Of a stretch of 16,483 nt of DNA, positions 1 to 7,220 are shown in pieces. Source of the stretch: an uncultured Phenylobacterium sp. Lineage in GTDB: Bacteria; Pseudomonadota; Alphaproteobacteria; Caulobacterales; Caulobacteraceae. The DNA is taken from positions 1 to 16,483 of the forward strand of contig CAMFHW010000027.1 of the NCBI GenBank assembly GCA_945952175.1, read 5' to 3'. Positions within the stretch are counted from its first letter, which is position 1. Each line of letters begins with the position of its first letter. The notes beneath the pieces were generated by a model, which saw only the letters and a program-made list of their open reading frames with translations, was not told the origin of the DNA and did not search any database. The position numbers and the translations under genes were made by a program.

Positions 1-144
1 GTTGTCGTTCCCGACCCTGCACTTGGTCCGCGCGAGCGATATGCTCATTCGGACCGTCTCCTCGCCGGCCCCGCGGCGTCAGACTGAGGGAATGTTTCAA
101 ACGATTCGGGATGTTACGCCCACAGACTCGCGCGGCGAGGGTGC
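1..144. other. window edge, no gene assigned
   Basis: This stretch precedes the pepN stop codon. Plus-strand frame 1 stops at 85-87. Frame 2 stays open to a stop at 179-181, inside the 3' end of pepN, but its translation matches no family I recognise. Minus-strand frames are either closed or uninformative. It may hold the 3' end of a gene that starts outside the window, but I cannot support a call. No clear pepN terminator with a T-run was seen. Confidence 0.3.
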
Positions 145-2766
145 TCAGTCCTCCGCCAGGGCCTTGCTCGCCAACTCGTAGACGTTCTTCGACAGGCCCG
201 GCGTCTCAACGATACGCTTGAGTTCCTGACGCATCAGCGCCCCGAGCTCCGGCGCATAGCGCCGCCAGCCGCCCAGCGGTTCCACCATTCGTGCGGCGGT
301 CATCGGGTTGAAGCCGTCGACGGCGAGGATCTGGTCGGCCAGGAAGCGGTAGCCGGCGCCCGAGGGATCGTGGAACCGGGCCGGGTTGCCGCTGGCGAAG
401 TTGGAGACCAGGGCGCGCAGGCGGTTCGGGTTCTTCTGGTCGAAAGCCGGATGGGCGGTCAGGCCCAGCACGCGGCCGAGCGCGCCTTCGCCGGGATCGC
501 GCGCCTGCAGGGCGAACCACTTGTCGACCACCAGGGGCTCGTCCTTCCAGCGGTCGTAGAAGTCGGCCACGGCGGATTCGAACAGTTCGCCGCCGATCAG
601 CATCAGGGCGTTCAGGCCGCCGATGGAGTCGGTCATGTTGACGGCGGCGCGGTAGTGGCCGTCGGCCAGTTCGCCCACCTCGGCGCGCGGATTGGCGGCC
701 AGCAGTTCCAGGGCGGCGTTGCGCAGGGCGCGGCGTCCGGCGCTGGCGGCGTCCGGCGAGAATTCGCCGAGCTCCTGCAGGCCGATGTGCAGGCGCTTGA
801 GGTCTTCGCCCAGGTGCAGGGCCAGGCGTTGGCGCAGGGCCTCGCGCGCCTCATGGATCGCCGCCGGATCGGCCGGCTGGCGGGCGAGCGCCAGGTCGCC
901 CTCGCTGGGCAAGGCCAGCATCAGGGCCTTGAAGGCGGGATCGGAGGCCTGGTCGCCCAGGGCGCGCTCCATGGCGTGGGCGTAGCGCTCTTCGCCGACC
1001 TCGTCGGGTTTGCCGGCGGCGCGGGTCAGGATCAGGGCGCGGGCCAGCTCCTGGCCGGCTTCCCAGCGGTTGAACAGGTCGTCATCGGCGGCGAGCTGGA
1101 CATAGCGATCCTGCGGCCGGGCGTCGGTGGTCAGGTTCACCGGGGCCGAGAAGCCGCGCAGGGCCGACACCACGGGCGGCGCATCGACGCCTTCGAGGGT
1201 GATCTTGGCCGATGCGCTGTCGAGCACGACCACGGTCTCGTCCATGGCCTGGCCGTCGCGCTCGAAAGCCAGCGTGCGGCCTTCGCCGTCCATCAGGCCA
1301 ACGCGGATCGGGGTGGGCAGGGGGCGCTTGTCGGGCTGGCCGGGGGTCGGCGAGATCGCCTGCGACAGGTCGAGCTCCAGGATCTTCCGGTCGGCGTCAT
1401 AGCGGTGCTGGATCGACAGGTTCGGCGTGCCGGCCTGTTCGTACCAGGCGAAGAAGTCGGTGAGGTCGCGGCCGGACACCTCGGCGAAGCACTTGATGAA
1501 TTCCTCGACCGTGGTGGCGTGACCGTCCCAGCGATCGAAATAGAGGTCCATGCCTTCGCGGAATTTCTCAGGCCCGATCAGGGTCTTGAGCATCCGGATC
1601 ACCTCCGCGCCCTTCTCGTAGATGGTCGCGGTGTAGAAGTTGTCGATCTTCAGATAGCTGGACGGCCGCACGGGGTGCGAGAGCGGCCCCTGGTCCTCGG
1701 CGAACTGGCGCGCGCGCAGGGCCTTCACGTCCTTGATCCGCTGGACGGCCGCGCCGCGCATGTCGGCCGAGAAGCTCTGGTCGCGGAAGACCGTCAGGCC
1801 TTCCTTCAGGCAGAGCTGGAACCAGTCGCGGCAGGTGATGCGGTTGCCGGTCCAGTTGTGGAAATACTCGTGGGCGACGACGCTCTCGATGCGCTCGTAG
1901 TCGAGGTCGGTGGCGGTCTTCTCGTCCGCCAGCAGGAGCGAGGAGTTGAAGATGTTCAGCCCCTTGTTCTCCATCGCCCCGAAATTGAAGTCGCGGACGG
2001 CGACGATCATGAACAGGTCGAGGTCGTACTCGCGGCCGAAGGCCTCCTCGTCCCACTTCATCGAGCGCTTCAGCGCGTCCATGGCGTAGGCGGCGCGCGG
2101 CGCCATGCCGGGGTCGACATAGATCTTCAGGTCGACCGTGCGGCCGGTCATGGTCACCAGCTTGTCGGCCAGCTCGTCGAGCTCGCCGGCCACCAGGGCG
2201 AACAGGTAGCAGGGCTTCGGGAAGGGGTCGTTCCACACGGCGAAGTGGCGGCCACCGGGCAGGTCGCCGGACTGCAGCAGATTGCCGTTGGACAGCAGCC
2301 GATGGAATTTCTTGTCGGCCTCGATGCGCACGGTGAAGCGCGAGAGCACGTCGGGGCGGTCCGGATACCAGGTGATCTTGCGGAAGCCCTCGGCCTCGCA
2401 CTGGGTGCAGAAGCGGCCGCCGGACATGTAGAGCCCGTCCAGCGCCTTGTTGGCCTCCGGATCGATCTCGACCTCGGTCTCCAGCACGAACGCGTCAGGC
2501 ACGCCCGGGACAGTCAGGAACTCGTCGTCGATCGTCCGCTCGGCCTCGGCCAGGACCCGGCCGTCGACCGCCACCGAGACCGGCTTCAGCCGCTCGCCGT
2601 TGAGGACCAGGGGCTCGGCGTGCTCGCCGTTGCGGCGGATGGTCAGCCTGGCCTTCACCCGCGTCGTATTGGCCGCCAGATCGAAGGCCAGATGGACCTC
2701 GTCGATCAGGAAGGCGGGCGGGCGATAGTCGGAGAGGCGGATCGGCTGGGGGGTGTCGGTGCGCAT
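145..2766 (-). CDS. pepN: aminopeptidase N (M1 family zinc metallopeptidase)
   Basis: Cytoplasmic zinc aminopeptidase that removes N-terminal residues from peptides in the last steps of protein turnover. From the ATG at 2766 it has 873 residues, close to the roughly 870 of E. coli PepN. The M1 hallmarks sit where expected: substrate-binding GAMEN at residues 263-267, zinc-binding HEYFH with His299, Glu300 and His303, and the third zinc ligand Glu322 in LKEG. The TATIYEKGAEV segment downstream carries the usual catalytic tyrosine. The C-terminal half matches the Ig-like and helical domains of the bacterial PepN group. There is no signal peptide. A GTG two codons upstream (2772) is an alternative start; neither has a clear Shine-Dalgarno sequence. 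It lies 77 bp downstream of a same-strand small gene and may be co-transcribed with it. The family call is certain; peptide preference is not visible. Confidence 0.97.
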   Translation of the reverse strand: MRTDTPQPIRLSDYRPPAFLIDEVHLAFDLAANTTRVKARLTIRRNGEHAEPLVLNGERLKPVSVAVDGRVLAEAERTIDDEFLTVPGVPDAFVLETEVEIDPEANKALDGLYMSGGRFCTQCEAEGFRKITWYPDRPDVLSRFTVRIEADKKFHRLLSNGNLLQSGDLPGGRHFAVWNDPFPKPCYLFALVAGELDELADKLVTMTGRTVDLKIYVDPGMAPRAAYAMDALKRSMKWDEEAFGREYDLDLFMIVAVRDFNFGAMENKGLNIFNSSLLLADEKTATDLDYERIESVVAHEYFHNWTGNRITCRDWFQLCLKEGLTVFRDQSFSADMRGAAVQRIKDVKALRARQFAEDQGPLSHPVRPSSYLKIDNFYTATIYEKGAEVIRMLKTLIGPEKFREGMDLYFDRWDGHATTVEEFIKCFAEVSGRDLTDFFAWYEQAGTPNLSIQHRYDADRKILELDLSQAISPTPGQPDKRPLPTPIRVGLMDGEGRTLAFERDGQAMDETVVVLDSASAKITLEGVDAPPVVSALRGFSAPVNLTTDARPQDRYVQLAADDDLFNRWEAGQELARALILTRAAGKPDEVGEERYAHAMERALGDQASDPAFKALMLALPSEGDLALARQPADPAAIHEAREALRQRLALHLGEDLKRLHIGLQELGEFSPDAASAGRRALRNAALELLAANPRAEVGELADGHYRAAVNMTDSIGGLNALMLIGGELFESAVADFYDRWKDEPLVVDKWFALQARDPGEGALGRVLGLTAHPAFDQKNPNRLRALVSNFASGNPARFHDPSGAGYRFLADQILAVDGFNPMTAARMVEPLGGWRRYAPELGALMRQELKRIVETPGLSKNVYELASKALAED

Positions 2767-2843
2767 CCGCACGATTTAAGCGATCGGCGCGCCAAGGGCG
2801 AGCGGCGCCGCGCGAAATCGCGACCGCGTTACGCGAAACCGGC

Positions 2844-3419
2844 CTATTCGGCGGCGTGGACCTCGTCGCCGGCCGGGACATAGCCCTCGGGCGGGGCAGG
2901 GATGTCGCGCAGGTACTGGTCAATCTTGCGGCCTTCCTCGGCGAGGCGCTGCAGCTCCGGCGGCGCGCCGGGGGTCTCCTCGATCATCTCGGCCAGGCGC
3001 TGGGCCATGACCAGCAGGCGCGGCGCCTGGGCGATCAGGCGGGCCTGGTACTCGATCTTGTGCGGGTCGCGGTCGTATTCGGCGCCCGGGGTGCGCCAGC
3101 CGCCCCAATCGTTGGCGTCGGTCACTACCACCGGATAGCTGCCTGGGAAGGGATGGTGGCGGCAGTTCTCGGGCGTCTGCCACTTGTTGCGGGCGCGCAG
3201 CAGCCGCCAGCGGGGCGCCGCGTCGGCCAGCTCGTCGGCCTCCTGCTCGGCGCGCAGCTCGTTGGCCTGGAAGTCGCGGCCGAGGCCCACGTCGTAGGTC
3301 ACGCGCACCGGCTCGTCGAAGCCCTTGGCCCAGATCGGCACCAGCTTCTCGATCGTCGCCCAGGCGCCCACGCTCTCGACCCAGACGCGCTGGTTCTTCT
3401 GGAAGATCGCCTTGGCCAT
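2844..3419 (-). CDS. conserved hypothetical protein, 191 aa
   Basis: Not assigned to a named family. The start at 3419 is chosen because a GAGGG ribosome-binding site lies 7 nt before the ATG; the open frame continues upstream to 3545, but only that start has such a signal. Residues 9-56 (from NQRVWVES) look like a small beta-rich, SH3/KOW-like domain. The middle (85-120) is rich in Trp, Gly, Pro and His. Residues 121-145 form a helix containing ARLIAQAPRLL, which resembles the ARLIAAAPELL motif common in small phage and chromosomal proteins of unknown function. The tail is acidic and proline-containing. There is no signal peptide or membrane segment, so it is probably cytoplasmic. It lies upstream of pepN on the same strand and divergent from the acyl-CoA dehydrogenase operon, sharing a 145-bp intergenic region with it. 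Function unknown. Confidence 0.85.
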   Translation of the reverse strand: MAKAIFQKNQRVWVESVGAWATIEKLVPIWAKGFDEPVRVTYDVGLGRDFQANELRAEQEADELADAAPRWRLLRARNKWQTPENCRHHPFPGSYPVVVTDANDWGGWRTPGAEYDRDPHKIEYQARLIAQAPRLLVMAQRLAEMIEETPGAPPELQRLAEEGRKIDQYLRDIPAPPEGYVPAGDEVHAAE

Positions 3420-3467
3420 TCCGCAGCCCTCGGTGGTTCTTTGGGGCGCCATAAGACCCTGAAATTC

Positions 3468-3482
3468 TTGACGCGAGGTCAA
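3468..3482. promoter_or_regulatory. short inverted repeat with -35-like arms
   Basis: TTGAC and GTCAA arms separated by 5 bp (TTGACGCGAGGTCAA) lie between the divergent genes. Each arm reads as a sigma-70-type -35 hexamer on its own strand (TTGACG plus, TTGACC minus). No convincing -10 element was found at standard spacing on either side, so this is only a weak candidate for a divergent promoter or operator. Confidence 0.25.
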
Positions 3483-3510
3483 TCTTTTCTGCCCCGGCGT
3501 CAGCCGGTTA

Positions 3511-3528
3511 TGGTCTTCTGAAAGACCA
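3511..3528. promoter_or_regulatory. 18-bp palindrome, candidate operator of the acyl-CoA dehydrogenase operon
   Basis: The site TGGTCTTCTGAAAGACCA has perfect 7-bp arms around a 4-bp centre and ends 36 bp before the ATG at 3565. Dyads of this size are typical binding sites for dimeric TetR or GntR regulators. The TGGTC/GACCA outer half-sites recall FadR-like GntR operators, but the centre is longer than the FadR consensus, so the regulator family is uncertain. No regulator gene lies next to it. It could also act on the divergent small gene starting at 3419. Confidence 0.45.
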
Positions 3529-3564
3529 GAAACAGACCGGCGCACGCGTCGGGGATGGGCGGAA

Positions 3565-4683
3565 ATGAACTTCGATTTCTCGGACGATCAGAAATTCCTC
3601 AAGGGCGAGGCGCGCAAGTTCCTCGAGGCCAACTGCCCGACCACGCGCGTGCGCAAGGTGCTCGACGACGACGCCAAGGGCCATGACGCCGAACTCTGGG
3701 CGTCCGTGGCGGCCCAGGGCTGGCTGGGCGCGGCGATCCCGGAGGAGCTCGGCGGGCTCGGCCTCGGCCACCTCGAGCTCTGCGTGATCGCCGAGGAGCT
3801 CGGCCGCGCGGTGGCGCCGATCCCGTTCGCCTCTACCGTCTACATCCTGGCGGAGGCCCTGATGCTGGCGGGCTCCGACGAGCAGAAGAGGGCCTGGCTG
3901 CCGAAGATCGCGGCCGGCGAGGTGATCGGCTGCCTGGCGACCTCGGAAGGCCCGGGCGTGGTCACCGGCTCGAACCTGCAGGCCAGCGTCGAGGGTGGCA
4001 AGCTGAGCGGGACCAAGATCCCGGTGACGGATGGCGACATCGCCACACTGGCCCTGGTCCTGGCCAAGGAGGGCGGCAAGCCCGGCCTGTTCCTGGTCGA
4101 ACTGGGCGCCGGCGGTGTGACCCGTGAAGCGGTGAAGACGCTGGATCCGACCCGCGACGCGGCCAAGCTGACCTTTTCGGGCGCCGCGGCCCATCGGCTG
4201 GGCGGGGCCGGCGAGGGCTTCGACCTGCTGGAGCAGGTCTTGGATCGCGCCGCGGTCCTGTTCGCCTTCGAGCAGACGGGCGGCGCGGACCGCTGCCTGG
4301 AGATGGCCAAGGACTATGCGCTGGACCGATATGCTTTCGGCCGGACCATCGCCAGCTATCAGGCCATCAAGCACAAGCTGGCCGACATCTATGTGAAGAA
4401 CGAGCTCAGCCGCTCGAACGCCTATTACGGGGCCTGGGCGCTGAACACCAATGCGCCGGAGCTGCCGGTGGCGGCCAGCGCGGCGCGGATCGCGGGCTGC
4501 GAGGCCTACTGGTTCGCGGCCAAGGAGAACATCCAGACCCACGGGGGCATCGGCTTCACCTGGGAAATGGACTGCCACCTTCACTACCGGCGTTCGCGCC
4601 AGCTCCAGCTCGTGGCCGGCGCGCCGCGGGTTTGGAAGGAGCGCCTTGTCAGCCATCTCGAACGTCGCAACGCGGCCGCCTGA
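3565..4683 (+). CDS. acyl-CoA dehydrogenase family protein, probable non-catalytic partner subunit
   Basis: 372 residues with the usual acyl-CoA dehydrogenase layout: N-terminal helical domain (from FSDDQKFL), middle beta domain (about 120-215) and C-terminal helical domain (about 220-365). The YAFGRTIASYQAIKHKLAD segment and THGGIGFTWE (325-334) are family signatures for flavin binding. The two places where this family keeps its catalytic base are both changed: the EGT-loop position reads VAGA with Ala351, and the helix-G position used by isovaleryl-CoA dehydrogenase reads LDRAA with Ala at about 229. It may therefore be inactive alone and need the partner encoded 12 bp downstream, as in the alpha2beta2 enzymes of steroid side-chain degradation. 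That role is an inference. The residue alignment was done by eye. The ATG has only a weak, GGCGGAA-like ribosome-binding site. Confidence 0.93.
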   Translation: MNFDFSDDQKFLKGEARKFLEANCPTTRVRKVLDDDAKGHDAELWASVAAQGWLGAAIPEELGGLGLGHLELCVIAEELGRAVAPIPFASTVYILAEALMLAGSDEQKRAWLPKIAAGEVIGCLATSEGPGVVTGSNLQASVEGGKLSGTKIPVTDGDIATLALVLAKEGGKPGLFLVELGAGGVTREAVKTLDPTRDAAKLTFSGAAAHRLGGAGEGFDLLEQVLDRAAVLFAFEQTGGADRCLEMAKDYALDRYAFGRTIASYQAIKHKLADIYVKNELSRSNAYYGAWALNTNAPELPVAASAARIAGCEAYWFAAKENIQTHGGIGFTWEMDCHLHYRRSRQLQLVAGAPRVWKERLVSHLERRNAAA

Positions 4684-4695
4684 GGAAGATCGATC

Positions 4696-5925
4696 ATGGA
4701 CTTCAACGACAGCCCCGAAGAAGCCGCCTACCGCCAGCAGGTCCGCGACTGGCTGGAGGCCAATGCGCCGAAGACGCGCGCCCACGAGAGCGATCCCGAG
4801 GGCGGCGACAATCTCGGCCCGGCCAAGGCCTGGCAGGCCAAGAAGGCGGCCGCCGGTTATGCTTGCATCACCTGGCCCAAGGAGTGGGGTGGGCAGGGCG
4901 GCCTGCCGCTGCAGAGCGTGATCTTCAGCGCCGAAGAGGCGAAGTATCCGATCCCGTCGAACCCGTTCCAGATCGGTCTCGGCATGTGCGTGCCGACGGT
5001 GATGAACTTCGCCGACCAGGCCACCAAGGAGCGCTTCGCCGGGCCCGCCATCCGCGGCGAGGAGATCTGGTGCCAGCTGTTCTCCGAGCCCTCGGGCGGC
5101 TCGGACGTGGCGGCGGCGCGGACCAAGGCGGTGCGCGCGCCGGACGGCTCCGGCGACTGGCTGATCTCGGGCCAGAAGGTGTGGACCACGGGCGCCCAGT
5201 TCTCGGACTTCGGCATCGTGATCGTCCGCACCAATCCCGATGTGCCGAAGCACAAGGGCCTGACCATGTTCTGGCTCGACATGCGCTCGCCGGGCGTGGA
5301 GGTGAAGCCGATCCACCAGATGTCGGGCGGCTCGGGCTTCAACGAGGTGTTCTTCACCGACGTCCGGGTGCCGGACAGCCAGCGGCTGGGCGCCGAGGGC
5401 GACGGCTGGAAGGTCAGCCTGGTGACCCTGATGAACGAGCGCCTGGCGGTCGGTGGGGCGTCGGGCATGGGCTGGGCCCAGTTCCTGGAGGCGGCGCGCA
5501 AGACGCCGGGCCTCGACGGTGGCGCGGCGATCAAGGACAGCGCGCTCCGCGAAAAGCTGGCCGACTGGTACGTCCAGGCCGAGGGGCTGAAGCATACCCG
5601 CAACCGCACCATGACCGCCCTGTCGCGTGGCCAGACGCCGGGGCCGGAGAGCTCGATCGGCAAGATCGTCTCGGCCGTGCAGATGCAGGACCTGGCCAGC
5701 AACGCGATCGAGATGCTGGATCAGTACGGGATCATCAATGATCCGGAGCTCGCGCCGCTGCATGCGGGCTTCCAGGGCTCATTCATGTTCGCGCCCGGCC
5801 TGCGCATCGCCGGCGGCACCGACGAGATCTTGAAGAACATCATCGCCGAGCGCGTCCTGGGCCTGCCGGGCGATATCCGCGTCGACAAGGACGTGGCGTT
5901 CAAGGACATGCCGACCGGGCGTTAA
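4696..5925 (+). CDS. acyl-CoA dehydrogenase, probable catalytic subunit
   Basis: 409 residues; FAD-dependent alpha,beta-dehydrogenation of an acyl-CoA, electrons passing to electron-transferring flavoprotein. A GAGGAAG ribosome-binding site overlaps the stop of the upstream gene, with a 12-bp gap, so the two are one operon. Seen motifs: WPKEWGGQGG near residues 59-68, LFSEPSGGSDVA (flavin/substrate site), KVWTTGAQFSDF, and RIAGGTDEILKNIIAERVLGLP near the C-terminus. The EGT-loop base is replaced by Gly373. However, NERLAVGG places Glu248 at the helix-G position that is catalytic in isovaleryl-CoA dehydrogenase, so this subunit probably supplies the active-site base for the pair. Long-chain, branched or steroid-side-chain CoA esters are all possible substrates. 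Its TAA stop shares the four bases TTAA with the stop of the convergent glycosyltransferase gene. Confidence 0.95.
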   Translation: MDFNDSPEEAAYRQQVRDWLEANAPKTRAHESDPEGGDNLGPAKAWQAKKAAAGYACITWPKEWGGQGGLPLQSVIFSAEEAKYPIPSNPFQIGLGMCVPTVMNFADQATKERFAGPAIRGEEIWCQLFSEPSGGSDVAAARTKAVRAPDGSGDWLISGQKVWTTGAQFSDFGIVIVRTNPDVPKHKGLTMFWLDMRSPGVEVKPIHQMSGGSGFNEVFFTDVRVPDSQRLGAEGDGWKVSLVTLMNERLAVGGASGMGWAQFLEAARKTPGLDGGAAIKDSALREKLADWYVQAEGLKHTRNRTMTALSRGQTPGPESSIGKIVSAVQMQDLASNAIEMLDQYGIINDPELAPLHAGFQGSFMFAPGLRIAGGTDEILKNIIAERVLGLPGDIRVDKDVAFKDMPTGR

Positions 5926-7220
5926 GCCCGCAGCATCTCCGCTTCCGGACGCGGATTGGCGGCGACGAGTTCGCTGTAGATCCGCGTCAGGCCCTCGAAG
6001 GTGGTGTCCCAGCCGTGGCGCTGCTCGGCGCGGCGGCGGGCGGCCTGGCTGATTGCGGCGAGGTCGCGGGCGAAGAGCGCCTCGATCGCCTCGGCCAGGC
6101 CGGCCGGGTCGACGTTGGCGGCGCGCTGGCCGACCTCCTCGTCGATCATCTCCGAGACGCCGCCGCGGGTGGGGCCGACCACCGGCAGACCGGCGGCCAG
6201 AGCCTCCAGCACCACCAGGCCGAAGGGCTCGTTCTCGTTGGCGTGGACGCAGGCGTCGCAGCTGGCGACCAGGGTGGCGAGCGCCTCCTGGTCGCGGATG
6301 TAGTCGAGACTGATCACGCGGGGCGACAGGCGCACGTCCTTGCCCGCGCCGACCAGCAGCAGGTGATAGGGCTCGCCCAGCCGCTCGACCGCGCAGACGA
6401 TGGACTCGATGTTCTTTTCCCGCGCGGGGCGGCCGGCGAAGACCAGGATGCGCGCGTTCCAGGGCAGGCCCAGGCGCTGGCGCAGCGCCGCGGGATCGGC
6501 CTTGCCGGGATGGAAGAGCTCGGTGTCGACGCCCAGCCGCTGGACGGTGACCCGCTCGACCCCGGCCTCGGCGAGGCGCTGGGCGATGTGCAGGCTGGGC
6601 GAGACCACGCGATCGAAACGGCGGAACACCTCGGCCCATCGCTTCATGGCCGGCGCCTCGGCCCAGTCGCCCAGATGCAGCGCCGCCAGCGCCGCCGCGT
6701 CGGTGTGGCAGAAGCCGACCACCGGCACGCCCAACGCCTGGCCGGTGTCCAGCGCCGCGTGGCCCGGCACGAAGATGTCGCCGGCCTCGATGATGTCGGG
6801 CTCCAGCATCCGCAGCACCGTCTCCCACTTGGCGGAGGAAGCGGGCATCCGATAGCCGTCGCCGAAGGGCAGGCGGGCGGCCGCGACATTGACCAGGCCC
6901 GGGCCGGACAGGCCCGTCGAGCGGCCAGGCACCACCAGGGTGTGGCGCAGGTCCGGCCGTCGCCGCTCCAGCCAGTCACGCTTCGCGTTCAGGTAGCGTT
7001 TCACGCCGCCAGAACGCGGGGCGTACATCATGGTGGTGTCGATCAGATGGAAACCGATACGACCAGGCGCTCCGAAATGCGGCGCCTCCGCAGGGTCCAG
7101 CCGGATCGCCCGGACCGGATCGTTGAGATCGAACACCCCGACACCCTTTCGAAGCTGGGACTTGCTGTCGTCAGCAACGAACAAGCGGAGGCGAAGGTTG
7201 CGGCGGCGGGTGGGCTTCAT
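5922..7220 (-). CDS. glycosyltransferase, GT4/GT1-like (GT-B fold)
   Basis: Transfers a sugar from a nucleotide-sugar donor; the acceptor is unknown. From the ATG at 7220 it has 432 residues. After about 54 basic, variable residues comes the N-terminal Rossmann domain (RIGFHLIDTTMMYAPRSGGVKRYL, residues 54-77), with the glycine-rich turn typical of retaining GT4 enzymes. The donor domain starts near ARILVFAGRPAREKN (Arg264 and Lys269 as likely phosphate contacts) and contains the E-x7-E motif at Glu331 and Glu339 (EPFGLVVLE). There is no signal peptide, so it is cytoplasmic, possibly membrane-associated. The ATG overlaps the stop of the VWA gene as ATGA, implying translational coupling and favouring this start. 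A GTG at 7136, preceded by AAGGG, is an alternative that would drop 28 residues. An envelope or exopolysaccharide role is likely but unproven. Confidence 0.92.
   Translation of the reverse strand: MKPTRRRNLRLRLFVADDSKSQLRKGVGVFDLNDPVRAIRLDPAEAPHFGAPGRIGFHLIDTTMMYAPRSGGVKRYLNAKRDWLERRRPDLRHTLVVPGRSTGLSGPGLVNVAAARLPFGDGYRMPASSAKWETVLRMLEPDIIEAGDIFVPGHAALDTGQALGVPVVGFCHTDAAALAALHLGDWAEAPAMKRWAEVFRRFDRVVSPSLHIAQRLAEAGVERVTVQRLGVDTELFHPGKADPAALRQRLGLPWNARILVFAGRPAREKNIESIVCAVERLGEPYHLLLVGAGKDVRLSPRVISLDYIRDQEALATLVASCDACVHANENEPFGLVVLEALAAGLPVVGPTRGGVSEMIDEEVGQRAANVDPAGLAEAIEALFARDLAAISQAARRRAEQRHGWDTTFEGLTRIYSELVAANPRPEAEMLRA

Noticed and set aside
1..181. C-terminal fragment of a LysR-type regulator on the plus strand
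   Set aside because: A short segment (LVRASDML) is faintly similar, but the rest does not fit the family and the frame would run into pepN.
370..2883. 837-residue plus-strand open frame opposite pepN
   Set aside because: Antisense shadow of a high-GC gene: low-complexity His/Gly/Val-rich translation, no motifs, while pepN on the other strand has all catalytic residues.
3508..5763. 751-residue minus-strand open frame opposite the acyl-CoA dehydrogenases
   Set aside because: Arg/Ala/His-rich translation without domains; the plus-strand genes are unmistakable.
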